Below are positions 16,478 through 25,822 of a DNA stretch of 64,000 nt, piece by piece. Numbering within the stretch: position 1 is the stretch's first letter; each line of letters begins with the position of its first letter. The DNA is from Adlercreutzia wanghongyangiae (GTDB taxonomy: Bacteria > Actinomycetota > Coriobacteriia > Coriobacteriales > Eggerthellaceae): positions 124,001 through 188,000 of the forward strand of contig NZ_JAYMFF010000002.1 of the NCBI RefSeq assembly GCF_035989245.1. Reading direction: 5' to 3'. A program made the translations under genes and the position numbers. Below the pieces are notes generated by a model. It did no database searches and was not told where the DNA came from. It saw nothing but the letters and a program-made list of their open reading frames with translations.

Positions 16478-16514
16478 CGATCGCGGGTTGCGCACGATGC
16501 GCAACCCGCGATCG
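16478..16514. terminator. 17-bp perfect hairpin after the SemiSWEET gene
   Basis: CGATCGCGGGTTGCGCA and its exact complement surround a 3-base loop. The stem is very stable although no T-run follows. A run of ten C lies shortly after it (16533-16542). Confidence 0.65.
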
Positions 16515-16621
16515 AGGCCCGCAACGATGCCGCCCCCCCCCCAGAAGCGTGGCCCATGCTCATCCATGCCAACATCCGCGTGTTTACTGAAATCCGGCCT
16601 GCCGATCTTAAGACGACTCGT

Positions 16622-17179
16622 TCACTCGGTCGGCCGCGGTGGCCACGGACGCCCGAGATGCTCTCCATTGCGAGCCGCAGAGCCCGTTTGACCTGCGAAG
16701 TGAATGTTCATGGCCGATGCCCGCCATTCCCCGTCAGGCTCTCGCACCAAGGCGAATTCGTAGCGCCCGAAGGAGAACTGATTCTCCGCGACGACATCAT
16801 CGCCGAAGCTCAGGCTTTCACCGGTGCCATCCCAAGCCCATAACGCACAATGGGCCACAGCGGCATCGGGAGCCGTTACACACACCTGAATATTCGACAC
16901 CCCGTGAGCCGAAAGGGCAATAGCCGGGAGAAGTCGCCCGTACAACTTGGCTATTTTTGCCCGACCGCATACCGGCGGAAACCCAGGACCGCACAACTGG
17001 CCTTCTTCTGTGAACACCGCAGCCACGCCTTCGGCATCACTCGCATCCACGCACCGAGCGTAATGAGAGATAACCTCCTCGATAGCCCGCACATCCTCCA
17101 ACCGCCGAACGCGCTCCTCCAGCGTCACCGCCGGCCATTCCTCCACGGTAGCCAACATACCTTCCGCAACAGTCTTCAT
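16622..17179 (-). CDS. SnoaL-like (NTF2-fold) protein
   Basis: A 185-residue protein with the SnoaL_4/NTF2-like pattern: LEDVRAIEEVISHYARCVDA, then VAAVFTEEGQL, HGVSNIQV, AVAHCALWAWDGT and FGRYEFALVREPDGEWRAS. Family members are small cone-shaped hydratases, isomerases or binding proteins in the cytoplasm. No catalytic assignment is possible. The start follows AAGGAG. Confidence 0.75.
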   Translation of the reverse strand: MKTVAEGMLATVEEWPAVTLEERVRRLEDVRAIEEVISHYARCVDASDAEGVAAVFTEEGQLCGPGFPPVCGRAKIAKLYGRLLPAIALSAHGVSNIQVCVTAPDAAVAHCALWAWDGTGESLSFGDDVVAENQFSFGRYEFALVREPDGEWRASAMNIHFAGQTGSAARNGEHLGRPWPPRPTE

Positions 17180-17242
17180 CCTCGCTCCTTCCCACGAACC
17201 ATTTTTCTCCTGCAACTTTCATGCCAACCCCTGCATAAAAAG

Positions 17243-17274
17243 CGGAAGGGCAGCCGGGGGAGGCTGCCCTTCCG
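17243..17274 (-). terminator. Rho-independent terminator of the large surface-protein gene
   Basis: On the minus strand CGGAAGGGCAGCC pairs with its complement around a 6-base loop and is followed by CTTTTTATGC. It lies 31 bases past the stop of the surface-protein gene. Confidence 0.85.
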
Positions 17275-17304
17275 TGTGGGAGGGGGATAGCTTGTTAGGG
17301 GCGA

Positions 17305-20300
17305 TTAGGCACCGACGTGATGGGCGTTGCCGCGCGCTGTCTCCGACTCGGATGCCGCCACGTGGCCACCCGTCAGATTGTCGTCAAGCTCGTTCGCCTT
17401 GCGGGCGTAGCCCAGGCGGCGCGCCACCACCACGGCGGCATAGGCAATGGTAAGCAGCAGGCCCATGGCCATCACCCAGTGCACCCAGCACTTCGGCTCG
17501 TCGAAAGCACCCAGAGCGGTAGCATCGTCCTCGATGGTCTCGCCGGTGCGCGTCACCATGGGCACGCCATCGTCGAACACCACGTCGGCGTACACAGGCT
17601 CGGCAAGCTCATCGATGCCCGCCATCACACGCGCCAGGGCATCCACGCTGCTAGCGGTGCGGTACACCGTCTCGATGGAGCCGCCGCGCGGACCGGGATT
17701 CATGCCCGAGGGGGTAGAAGTGCTGCCGACGTTCTGGATCAGCGTGGTATCGCCGATGGTGAACGTACCCGGCACCACCGTCACATTATAGTTCGGGTTG
17801 TACTCAAACTCCGCCGTCAGCGCATTCAGATACACACCGGCCATCTCGCCAGCCACGGTGCGCATATACGACAGGCCCTTCAGCGCATCGCCCTCGACCA
17901 GGCCGGCCACCTGACCCGTGAACTCGGGATCGGACGTGCCGGCGGGCTTGCTGGCGTTGTTCACCGTCACAATGGCGCGAGCCTGCTCCACCGTCAGGGT
18001 GCCGTCTACCGTGGTCGTCCGGAAGTTCTGCGTCACATCGGTACCGGAAGCGTCCACAATCTTGATGGAAGCCGGATCCACCGTCGTAGCGGTCACACCT
18101 GCGTTCGTGCGCGAACCCGCCACACGTGCCGTGGCCGTGAAGCCCTCGGGCACGCCGGTGATCTGCGGCTCGCCACCGCCCAGCGCCGTGCCGTCGTACA
18201 CCTTGGAACGGCTGGGGGCCTCGATGACTACCTCGTCCATATGGGCCGTGCGCACCACCACCGTGGAATCCTTCGACACACGGCGAATCTTGAGCTCATA
18301 GCTGGTCTGGCCGTTCGCCACGGGCTGGCTCTCGCCGTTCACCACCACCGAAGCGATGCGATAGCCCTCGTCAGCCACAAAGGTCATGGTCTCGGAATCG
18401 CGATTGTACAGCACCGACTGGGTGGCATTGCCGCGAATCGCGCCGTGCGAACCCTCGGCGAACACGCCGCGCACCGTGTAGGCATCGCGGTTGTACACCA
18501 CGTACAACACGTTCTTCTCCTCGTCGAGGGTCATAACCCGAGCGCCTACATAGGTGGGCTCGCCCGAGAAGCCCTGCACGGGGCGGTACTGCTCCACCAG
18601 CGCCGGCACCGGCGTCTCGAAGCCGGCCCAATCCCGCTGCACGCCCAGCACCTCGCCGTTCGTGGAGTCCTTGCAGTAAACAACCGTGTACTTGGCCTCA
18701 ATGGGCGCAAACGTATAGGTGAACTCGGTGGTCGCGCCGCCCTTCAGCGTATCAGCACCGGGCTCCACATCCCATGCACCGGAATTCGGCTCGTAGCCGT
18801 AATGGGACGTGGCGATCGGAAGCTGCAACTGCACCTGGTCGTCGCCCAGGGGCGCCCACTCGCTGCCGTTCCACTCGTTCAGCGTCACTACCACGGTTTT
18901 GCTGTCGGCACCGTTGTCCCACGTGCCGTGCTGCACCGCGTACACCGCCGTCGCCTGATACTTGTCGGGAATGCCGTCGCCCTCGTTCGGGTTCGCCACA
19001 CTCGTGCGGTCCACGCCGTAGCGCACCGTCACCACGTTGTTGGGCGCCTCCGAGGTGATCGCGCCGTTCTTGTTCTCGATGGTGTCGAACGCGTAGCCTT
19101 CGAACTGCCTATCCATATCATAGGGAATGGGACCGCCAAAGCCCGCAGTGCCCTCTTCCGTGGCCAGCACCGTGCCATCGTCGGCCACATAGCGCACCAG
19201 GTAACGGAAATTACCCATGGTGTACTTCGCCAGGAACGTCACGGGAGCCGTGATATCGGTGGCCGCGGTCGGCCAATTGCACGCGTCATCCAGCAGCAGG
19301 CCGTCCGTCTGGGTCAGCGCCGGAATCTGATCTTCGGTCAGATGGCCCACGCCGTCAATCGCCAGCTCACCGTCGGCGTTGTAGCGATTCACCACAGCGC
19401 TCTTCTGGGCCTCCTCGGAACCGTCGGCCCACACGCTGTTCTCGTCGTGGGCGAACTTCACCAGCACCTGGTACTTGTCGGGAATACCATCGGGCTCGTT
19501 GGGATCCTCCACGCCCATCACGTCGCGTGCGTAGTACGCCTTCACGATGTTCTCTTCCGCATTGTCCGACACCGTGATGGACAACTTCTGGCGGGAATCC
19601 CGCTCGTCGAAGACGTAGTTCGTGCCCTCGAAGGTGCGGGTCTTCGGCGCAACGAACGTGTACGTCGTGCCGAAATAGGGATGGTTGCCCGCGGTGCTGT
19701 ACTCCATGCTAAGAATAGCATCACCGCTGTAGTATTGCGTCTGAACCTGATACTGCTGACGCTCGCAGCGGAACGTGATCACACGACCCGTGCTGCCCAC
19801 GACCTGGGGCGCGTTCCCGGCCTGCGCGTAGACGTACCCGCGGGGGCATTCCAGCAGGTCGGTCGACACCTCGGTCGTAACGGAAACCGGCTCGCCGTTC
19901 AGCTCGGTCACCGTGCGGCGCTCGATTTCAACGTCCTTGCCGTCTTCATCCTGCCACACGAAGCGCGCGGTGAAGAACATGTCGCCATCATAGCTTTCCC
20001 ACTGCGCCTGCAGCACCACATCGCGGGCCGGCATAGTGAACAACGCGCCCGGCTCGTAGATGCCCAGCTGGTTGCCAGCAGCATCCAAGCACTCCCAAGC
20101 AGCCAGGTAGAAGCCTTCCTTCGTTATGCCCGCATCGGTGGCCAGCGTCTTGGGCTCACCCACCACAGCCGAGAACGAGTCTACCGAACCCTCGGCGCCA
20201 TTCAGGTCGTAAGAAGCCGTATAGCTGCGGGCGTCCACGAATACCGCAATGGCGCGATAGGTGCCCGTCGGCCAATTGATAGTCGTGCCCTGGTACATAT

Positions 20301-21687
20301 CAGCGCCCGAGCCGTTGCCGCGGAACGCCAGCGCCTCGGCAGCCTCATAAGCCCCGGCCTCGTGGGCGCTGTCGTTGGAGATGTAGGCGTCAACCACCCG
20401 GTAGCTCACGCCATCGCCCAGGTCGAATCGCACACCCTGAGCTAGTTCGGTCACGCCACCATCGAAGTACATGGTATGGGTGAACAGCGGTTCATCGCCC
20501 TCTTCGGCGTTCTGGGAAAACACGAACACCTGCACGCCGTGGCCACCCGTCACGAGGGCGTCCATGGCCTTCTCCTCAACGGCGATGTTCAGCTTGTCGC
20601 GCGTGTCGGCGTTGCCCTGCAGCGTCGAGCAGAAATGGACCAGCTGCTCGCCCTCGCCCAGCGCCGTCCAATCGGAGGACGCGGTCTTGTACTCCACCGC
20701 ACCATCAGTCACCCGCAAAGCCGTCACACTGCCGCCGGTATTGCATGCGCGGGAAATTTCCGCCACCTCGGGAGCCGTCGCATTGGCGGGAGCCACGCCC
20801 ACCTTGCCGTTCAGCACGTAGCGGTCGCTGCCGAAGTTAAACACCGGCTCAGTTACGGGCAGCACCTGGTCAATGGCAACCTCGCCCACAACCGGCACGC
20901 TTACCGTGCGGTCACCCAGCTTCACAGGACCGCCCCACAGCGTGGTAGTCACCATCACAGCATCGCCCTCGATCAGCGTGATCAGCGGCTCATGCACGCG
21001 ATCCACCGCGTTCGTGGCTACCTGGGTCACGCCCTGCGCAATGGCGTCGGTTACGGCGGTACCCACGCTGCTGACCTGATTCTCGGACTGATTGCCCTCG
21101 TCGCCCGCAAGATCCGCGGAATCCTCGTTCTCGGTTCCGTTCTCCTGGTCGGCGCCCTCGTCTTCCGGCACCTCCACGGCAGTCACCTTCAGCACCGCGC
21201 CGTCAACCAGCGCATCGGCGGGGATGACGTACAGAACATCGGCCATCGGCTCGGCATCTTCCGCATCGACGGCAACAGCCTCGGTGGACACCGTGCGCTG
21301 CGTGCCCGCAGCCTCCAGCACCTCGTCGTTATAGGAAACCGACTCAAGGGTGAACCGCTCGTCAACACGCACGGCAAAGCTGAAATCAGCCTCGGCGTCA
21401 ACATCCACAACGTCCTGCACCGCTTGGCCGTTCAGCAGCACGCTGGCGTGCTCCGATTCCACCTTCAGCTGCAGGGCGGCTGCCACGGCATCGCCTTCGT
21501 CCATCGCGATGACGCGACCGGTCGTCTCCATGGCCTTGTCGGACACCGTAGCGCCGTCCATCTCGTCGGCTACGGCCAAGGCCGTGGGAGTAAACGTCGA
21601 AAGAGCCAGCATAGCCGTCAGCGCAACGGCCACCACCTTGCCCTCGGTGCTGTGTCGCGCGTCGATGAAGCGTTCGATTGCCTTCAT
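17305..21687 (-). CDS. Large cell-surface protein with MucBP/Listeria-type repeats and MBG-like domains
   Basis: A 1460-residue secreted protein. A signal peptide (VVAVALTAMLALSTFTPTAL) opens it. A Listeria-Bacteroides-type repeat starts near residue 490 (YTASYDLNGAEGSVDSF), and MucBP-like repeats follow between about 570 and 1050, including YLVRYVADDGTVLATEEG near 827. Two DGIPDKYQ-containing segments lie near 730 and 900, and MBG/YDG-like domains start near 1164 (VYDGTALGGG). One C-terminal membrane helix sits at about 1395-1420 with a short tail. There is no LPxTG signal, so it is anchored by the helix. It probably mediates adhesion to mucus. Start choice: ATG at 21687; a GTG two codons upstream is better spaced from AAAGGAG. 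Confidence 0.88.
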   Translation of the reverse strand: MKAIERFIDARHSTEGKVVAVALTAMLALSTFTPTALAVADEMDGATVSDKAMETTGRVIAMDEGDAVAAALQLKVESEHASVLLNGQAVQDVVDVDAEADFSFAVRVDERFTLESVSYNDEVLEAAGTQRTVSTEAVAVDAEDAEPMADVLYVIPADALVDGAVLKVTAVEVPEDEGADQENGTENEDSADLAGDEGNQSENQVSSVGTAVTDAIAQGVTQVATNAVDRVHEPLITLIEGDAVMVTTTLWGGPVKLGDRTVSVPVVGEVAIDQVLPVTEPVFNFGSDRYVLNGKVGVAPANATAPEVAEISRACNTGGSVTALRVTDGAVEYKTASSDWTALGEGEQLVHFCSTLQGNADTRDKLNIAVEEKAMDALVTGGHGVQVFVFSQNAEEGDEPLFTHTMYFDGGVTELAQGVRFDLGDGVSYRVVDAYISNDSAHEAGAYEAAEALAFRGNGSGADMYQGTTINWPTGTYRAIAVFVDARSYTASYDLNGAEGSVDSFSAVVGEPKTLATDAGITKEGFYLAAWECLDAAGNQLGIYEPGALFTMPARDVVLQAQWESYDGDMFFTARFVWQDEDGKDVEIERRTVTELNGEPVSVTTEVSTDLLECPRGYVYAQAGNAPQVVGSTGRVITFRCERQQYQVQTQYYSGDAILSMEYSTAGNHPYFGTTYTFVAPKTRTFEGTNYVFDERDSRQKLSITVSDNAEENIVKAYYARDVMGVEDPNEPDGIPDKYQVLVKFAHDENSVWADGSEEAQKSAVVNRYNADGELAIDGVGHLTEDQIPALTQTDGLLLDDACNWPTAATDITAPVTFLAKYTMGNFRYLVRYVADDGTVLATEEGTAGFGGPIPYDMDRQFEGYAFDTIENKNGAITSEAPNNVVTVRYGVDRTSVANPNEGDGIPDKYQATAVYAVQHGTWDNGADSKTVVVTLNEWNGSEWAPLGDDQVQLQLPIATSHYGYEPNSGAWDVEPGADTLKGGATTEFTYTFAPIEAKYTVVYCKDSTNGEVLGVQRDWAGFETPVPALVEQYRPVQGFSGEPTYVGARVMTLDEEKNVLYVVYNRDAYTVRGVFAEGSHGAIRGNATQSVLYNRDSETMTFVADEGYRIASVVVNGESQPVANGQTSYELKIRRVSKDSTVVVRTAHMDEVVIEAPSRSKVYDGTALGGGEPQITGVPEGFTATARVAGSRTNAGVTATTVDPASIKIVDASGTDVTQNFRTTTVDGTLTVEQARAIVTVNNASKPAGTSDPEFTGQVAGLVEGDALKGLSYMRTVAGEMAGVYLNALTAEFEYNPNYNVTVVPGTFTIGDTTLIQNVGSTSTPSGMNPGPRGGSIETVYRTASSVDALARVMAGIDELAEPVYADVVFDDGVPMVTRTGETIEDDATALGAFDEPKCWVHWVMAMGLLLTIAYAAVVVARRLGYARKANELDDNLTGGHVAASESETARGNAHHVGA

Positions 21688-21939
21688 TTCCACCAACAAC
21701 TCCTTTTATCTCGGATCGCGGCGATACGCTCGCCTCGTCTCGGCGCCCTTGCGGGCGGCTGTTCCCTGAACCTACTTCTCAGATTGTTGATGATTTTACC
21801 GAGCATTTATATGAAAGAAAAAGGCCGCAACGCGCTATTGATGGGGAACTGATAGGGTATTGCCATGGCAACGGTTACGATTTTGTTGGAATTCTGTAGC
21901 GAACTGGTAGAAACAGTGCCAACTGCACGCGGAAGAGAA

Positions 21940-22434
21940 CTAGCACTCCCCCATCAAATGGGCCAACTCGCTACGACTGCTGAAGGGTTTGGGACTGCCC
22001 GGCTGCACTACCTCGACCAGTTCGCCTTCCCACACATTGCCATTGTCGGCGAACTTCGACGTGCGCACGATACGCTGAAAGCGCACGCGAGAATTGGAGG
22101 GAAGCTCCGCCAGGTCAAAGCCGTAGTTCAGGCTGCTCAGCATCTTCTGCAGCGCATCCACCACCGAGGCGTTCGCGTCCAGCCGCACAACGCCGGTTTC
22201 GCAGTTGTACGCCAGTCCCTGCGCCAGAAATACAGTGCGTATGCGCTCGCGGCGTTTCTTCTCGGCCCAGTGAATAGCCACGCAAGCAGCGGCGATCACA
22301 AGCCACCACACCACAGTGACCACAATGTCAACGGGATTGTCGACCAGGCTGAACTGAAGCGCCTGCCACATCCACAAGAAGAGGACGGAGGCCACCACCA
22401 AAATAGTGACGATTATCCAGTTGCTCTTCTGCAT
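21940..22434 (-). CDS. Two-TM membrane protein
   Basis: A 164-residue protein with two N-terminal membrane helices (IIVTILVVASVLFLWMW and IVVTVVWWLVIAAACVAIHW), a basic stop-transfer EKKRRERIR, and a cytoplasmic C-terminal domain of about 95 residues. GGAG lies 8 bases before the ATG. A TATAGT box at 22498-22503 on the minus strand may be its promoter. The family is not recognised. Codon use is native. Confidence 0.75.
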   Translation of the reverse strand: MQKSNWIIVTILVVASVLFLWMWQALQFSLVDNPVDIVVTVVWWLVIAAACVAIHWAEKKRRERIRTVFLAQGLAYNCETGVVRLDANASVVDALQKMLSSLNYGFDLAELPSNSRVRFQRIVRTSKFADNGNVWEGELVEVVQPGSPKPFSSRSELAHLMGEC

Positions 22435-22640
22435 CCCATTAACTCCATTGCGCAAGACCTGTTGAGGTCCGATCGTCGGTCTGTTACCAATTAGAAAACT
22501 ATAGCACAATCCTTGGACCCAAAAGGGCGTAGTCGGTTTTTCTTCTCGATATATTTCCTGATGAAGTGCGCAAATTATGGAAGCCGCTCAATACCCTGTC
22601 AGCGGTGCCTCCTCCCAGCACCATGCGCAATGGCAGCGAA

Positions 22641-22672
22641 AAGGGGCCCGCTGCATCGGCAGCGGGCCCCTT
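22641..22672 (-). terminator. Terminator of the ferredoxin gene
   Basis: AAGGGGCCCGCTGC pairs with GCAGCGGGCCCCTT around a 4-base loop. On the minus strand the stem runs into TTTT, 48 bases after the ferredoxin stop. Confidence 0.8.
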
Positions 22673-22720
22673 CGGGCTTCTCGGGCGACACTTTGGCAGC
22701 GCCGTGTTCGCGTGGGCGAG

Positions 22721-22909
22721 CTAGTCCTCCACGATCTCCGGGATCGCGCCCATCGGGCACTCCTCGACGCAGTCGCCGCACGCGATGCAGGCATCCTCGT
22801 TAACGGCCTCGACCACGCCGTTGATAACCTCAAGCACTTCCTGGGGGCACGCGTCAACGCAGATGGCGCAGCCGATGCACTCGTCAGCTTCAATTACGGG
22901 ATGAGACAT
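22721..22909 (-). CDS. 2[4Fe-4S] ferredoxin
   Basis: A 62-residue clostridial-type ferredoxin. Two complete cluster motifs are present: CIGCAICVDACP and CIACGDCVEECP, each C-x2-C-x2-C-x3-C-P. It carries low-potential electrons in the cytoplasm of anaerobes. The ATG follows AAAGGAG, and the gene is monocistronic with its own terminator. No oxidoreductase gene is adjacent. Confidence 0.95.
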   Translation of the reverse strand: MSHPVIEADECIGCAICVDACPQEVLEVINGVVEAVNEDACIACGDCVEECPMGAIPEIVED

Positions 22910-23135
22910 GGGGAACTCCTTTGTTCTCAGTATACGATTCCTCGTCTTTAGGGGTTGGGGCCGAGGCCCTTCAACCACATTGCGCAAGATACCATGAAAG
23001 CCGTAAAGCGCAAGCAGGAATCGGTAACTTCTCAGGGAGTGGCTGAGCAGCCGCAAAGCCGCCGCATTTTGGCTCGGCGAGCGGTAGGTCGGGCCCTGCG
23101 AACTGGCTCAACGTCAACAAGGTCACGCAGCTGAT

Positions 23136-24161
23136 TTAGCAAATGCGCGGGAGCTGCTCTCCCACCAGCATGTCCAGAATACGAGTGCTACCGAAGGACG
23201 TGCGCAGGAACACTTTGGAGCCACGCGCGGGATCAGCCTCGGCCACGCGCCCGATAATGGCGGCATCGCGACCGTAGGGACTCGCCTGCATGGCAGCCAG
23301 GGCGGTTTCGGCCTCGTCGGCGGCCACCACGCACACCATCTTGCCCTCGTTGGCCACTTGCAGCACGTCGTAGCCTAGCATCTCGCAGGCGCCCAGTACC
23401 GCATCGCGCACGGGCACGGCGTCCTCGTCCACGGTGATGTCGGTGTTCGACTGCGCTGCCAGCTCGTTCAACGTGGAAGCCAAGCCGCCGCGGGTGGGGT
23501 CGCGGAAGCAGCGCGTATTCGGCGCAGCGGCCAGCACATCGGCAATCAGATGGTTCAGCGGTGCCGCGTCGCTTTCGATATCCGCCGAGAAGTTCAAGCC
23601 CTCGCGACAGCTCATGATGGTGATGCCATGATCGCCCAGGGTGCCGCTGACCAGCACCGCATCGCCCGGACGAATCTGCGCTCCACCCAGGTTCACGCCC
23701 GCCGGCACCACGCCGATGCCGCTGGTGTTGATGTAAATGCCGTCGCCATGGCCACGGTTCACCACCTTGGTGTCGCCGGTCACAATGCGCACGCCGGCTT
23801 CCTGCGCGCAGGCGGCCATGGAAGCGCAAATGCGCCGCAAGTCGTCCATGGGAAAGCCCTCTTCCAAAATGAAGGCGCAGGACAGATACTGTGGACGCGC
23901 GCCCGCCGTGGCCACGTCGTTCACCGTGCCGCACACGGCCAATCGACCGATATCGCCCCCGGGAAAGAAATGCGGCGTGACCACGAAGCTGTCCGTGGAA
24001 TAGGCCACACGCTCGCCCGGAGCCAACGCCGGCAGCACCGCCGCGTCGTCGCCCGCCAGCAGCTCGTCGGTGCCATAGGCCGCGAAGAACACCTCGTCGA
24101 TAATGCGCTTCATCATCGAGCCACCGGAGCCGTGCCCCAGCATCACCTTGTCATCAGCCAT
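23136..24161 (-). CDS. hypE: [NiFe] hydrogenase maturation protein HypE
   Basis: A 341-residue HypE. The PurM-like features are clear: GHGSGGSMM at the N-terminus, LLAGDDAAVL, STDSFVV, CGTVNDVATAGARP and DPTRGGLASTLNELA. The protein ends LPRIC, the conserved C-terminal Cys that is carbamoylated by HypF and dehydrated to thiocyanate to supply the CN ligands of the Ni-Fe site. The start overlaps the nikR stop (TAATG), so it is translationally coupled. The other hyp genes are not in the window. Confidence 0.95.
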   Translation of the reverse strand: MADDKVMLGHGSGGSMMKRIIDEVFFAAYGTDELLAGDDAAVLPALAPGERVAYSTDSFVVTPHFFPGGDIGRLAVCGTVNDVATAGARPQYLSCAFILEEGFPMDDLRRICASMAACAQEAGVRIVTGDTKVVNRGHGDGIYINTSGIGVVPAGVNLGGAQIRPGDAVLVSGTLGDHGITIMSCREGLNFSADIESDAAPLNHLIADVLAAAPNTRCFRDPTRGGLASTLNELAAQSNTDITVDEDAVPVRDAVLGACEMLGYDVLQVANEGKMVCVVAADEAETALAAMQASPYGRDAAIIGRVAEADPARGSKVFLRTSFGSTRILDMLVGEQLPRIC

Positions 24162-24583
24162 TACAAATGCCTTCCCGTGGTGGTCAGCACCAATTTGCCA
24201 TTCTTCACGCCCTTGGTGCCCAAAATGAGGTTGGCCACCGTTTGCACCAACCCCGTTTCGCCGCGCATCACGATCACTTCCAGGCACATGTGCTGGTCGA
24301 CGTGCACGTGCATCGTAGAGATGATGTTGTCGAAGTAATCATGCTGAATGGTGTGCAGCTTTTCCTGCAAGTCGTTGGAGTGATGGTCGTACACAATGGT
24401 GAGCGTGCCCATGACCACCGTGCCCGGCGTAGAGCACTCCTCTTCCACCAAGGCATCGCGCACCAGGTCGCGCACCACTTCGCTGCGGTTCTTCGCCAGG
24501 CCGCGCCGCGCCACCAGCTGGTCGAACTCGATCAGCAGGGCCTCGGGCATAGCCACCGAGAACCGCACCAGGTCGTTGCTCAT
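24161..24583 (-). CDS. nikR: Nickel-responsive regulator NikR
   Basis: A 140-residue NikR. An N-terminal ribbon-helix-helix (VRFSVAMPEALLIEFDQLV, then NRSEVVRDLVRDAL) is followed by an ACT-type metal domain. Nickel ligands are visible as YDHHSND, then MHVHVDQHMCLEVIV, the usual His, His-x-His and Cys set. Known NikR proteins repress nickel uptake when nickel binds. Here the coupled gene is hypE instead of a transporter, so it may tie hydrogenase maturation to nickel supply or control an unlinked transporter. Confidence 0.93.
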   Translation of the reverse strand: MSNDLVRFSVAMPEALLIEFDQLVARRGLAKNRSEVVRDLVRDALVEEECSTPGTVVMGTLTIVYDHHSNDLQEKLHTIQHDYFDNIISTMHVHVDQHMCLEVIVMRGETGLVQTVANLILGTKGVKNGKLVLTTTGRHL

Positions 24584-24592
24584 CGCGCGCGC

Positions 24593-24847
24593 CTACACCC
24601 GCTCGACGGTGAAGCCGGCCGCATCAGCCGCGTCGTCCTCCATGGCATCCTTCGCCTCGTCCAGCAGAGCGCGCACCTCGTCCAGCAGATGCTGGGCCGC
24701 ATGCAGCTTCTCGCCCACCGTGGTGAAACCGGCGTCGGCAGCAGTGTGAGCCAGGTTGTGAGCCCAGCGGCGCTCCAGCTTGATGTGGTCGTCAATCTGG
24801 TCGATCATCATTTCCAGCTGGCCGGTGTTAACTCCGTTGGTGCACAT
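24593..24847 (-). CDS. Small acidic helical protein of the nikR-hypE operon
   Basis: An 84-residue protein, first gene of a three-gene unit (9 bases before nikR). It is helical and rich in His and acidic residues (DQIDDHIKLERRWAHNLAHT, then EKLHAAQHLLDEV), with one Cys near the N-terminus. The composition suggests metal binding, possibly nickel storage or delivery, but this is inferred only from residues and neighbours. The ATG follows AAAGGAGG. Confidence 0.75.
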   Translation of the reverse strand: MCTNGVNTGQLEMMIDQIDDHIKLERRWAHNLAHTAADAGFTTVGEKLHAAQHLLDEVRALLDEAKDAMEDDAADAAGFTVERV

Positions 24848-24948
24848 GGGCGCCTCCTTTGGATTTGCTACTATATAAGCAGCCAATGTTTTACCGCGAA
24901 CGTCCCCCCGGCGCAAGATGGAGTGTGAATTTTTCCGTGAGCAGTAAC

Positions 24949-25380
24949 ATGTTTGAGGTGACGGGCGAGTCGGTGCTTACCCTGTACGGGGCGAACGTGA
25001 CAGGTGCGCCGACGTCGGCTCTGCTGGTAATCAGCCAAACGGCGCTCAGCGAAACTGCGCTGTCGGCCCTGGAGAAATCTGCCGCTTCCCTGGAGTTCGG
25101 TGCCGCCCCGCTGGCACTGCTGATCGCGGAAAGCCCGGAAGGCTCCGTGGGCGCTGAAGACGTGCGCACCATCGTGGAGGGCTTGGATCCTGTTGCCCTG
25201 GTCACGGCCGACGCCTTCGCCGCCGAGCTGCTTTCAGCCGCCTACCGCGTACCGGTAACGTTGGATGCACCCAACCGCCTGCTCGGCCGCACGGCCGTCA
25301 TCTTCGAGGACTTCGAAGCTCTCATGGAAACCCCTGAAACCAAACAACGAGCCTGGGCTCTGCTGAAGAAGCTTCGGTAG
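24949..25380 (+). CDS. Unrecognised protein divergent from nikR operon
   Basis: A frame of about 143 residues if it starts at the ATG used here; in-frame upstream codons reach 24859 and no start has a clear ribosome site. The composition is Ala/Leu/Glu-rich with alternating strands and helices (TSALLVISQTALSETALSAL, APLALLIAESPEG, DPVALVTADAFAAELL), suggesting a small alpha/beta domain. Codon use is native. The TATATAA sequence near 24870 may be its promoter. Given the position, a role linked to nickel is possible but unsupported. Confidence 0.55.
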   Translation: MFEVTGESVLTLYGANVTGAPTSALLVISQTALSETALSALEKSAASLEFGAAPLALLIAESPEGSVGAEDVRTIVEGLDPVALVTADAFAAELLSAAYRVPVTLDAPNRLLGRTAVIFEDFEALMETPETKQRAWALLKKLR

Positions 25381-25617
25381 GGGGCAGCGAACAACCTAGT
25401 CAAATCGGAGCCATCTCGCATTTCTGCAAAAATGATGGGCGATCTGACCGGGTTTCACCCCCTGCGCCTTGGCTGGGCGGCAAACCTACCGTGCAAATGC
25501 AGGCTGGCGCACTGGCCACAAATACCCCGATTTCTATGGACAAACAAACCTCCGACTAGATTTCTGGCCAAAAAATATCCTCTGTATAATGGGTTTTGCT
25601 GCCAAACCGCTCTCCAA

Positions 25618-25648
25618 GCCAGTTTCTCCTGCGAGACTGGCCTTTTTT
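25618..25648 (+). terminator. Hairpin with T6 run
   Basis: GCCAGTTTCTC and GAGACTGGC form a bulged stem around CTGC, followed by TTTTTT. No gene runs into it from the left within the last 230 bases, hence the small-RNA suggestion. Confidence 0.6.
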
Positions 25649-25768
25649 CCGAGATGTCTACAACCCGCACCTTCTCTTGCTTATACATCCCAACTTTTAC
25701 GGCCAGAAACAATCCTTCTTGCCGTTATTTGCTTATACATCACGCATTTTGAGGCCACCCACAAAGCA

Positions 25769-25797
25769 GGGGCCGAAAGCTGCGCGCTCTCGGCCCC
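25769..25797 (-). terminator. Hairpin after the phosphohexomutase gene
   Basis: GGGGCCGA and TCGGCCCC pair, with AGC/GCT able to extend the stem inward; it lies 25 bases beyond the stop on the minus strand. The downstream T-content is modest. Confidence 0.6.
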
Positions 25798-25822
25798 GTC
25801 GCATACGGCTTTCCAGTCGCCT

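Larger units (their letters stand above)
25381..25822. other. 442-base gene-free region with a possible short RNA
   Basis: No convincing reading frame. TATAAT at 25585-25590 is followed by a bulged hairpin and T6 at 25618-25648, so a transcript of only about 50 bases could form. A direct repeat TTTGCTTATACATC-like sequence occurs twice (near 25676 and 25727). A GGGGCCGA/TCGGCCCC hairpin at 25769-25797 is the terminator of the phosphohexomutase gene. Confidence 0.45.

Noticed and set aside
16533..16542. Run of ten C as a phase-variation switch
   Set aside because: It lies about 80 bases beyond the SnoaL-like gene stop and not in a promoter or coding region, so slippage would switch nothing obvious.
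17317..20445. A 1042-codon open frame on the plus strand, opposite the large surface-protein gene (and another at 20476-21852)
   Set aside because: The frames are artefacts of high-GC codon bias on the other strand: His/Arg-rich, no ribosome site, no domain, and exactly mirrored by a gene with signal peptide, repeats and terminator.
23040..23135. A tRNA-like or selenocysteine tRNA sequence near GGAGTGGCTGAGCAGCC
   Set aside because: There is no T-loop TTCGA-type motif and no matching acceptor stem.
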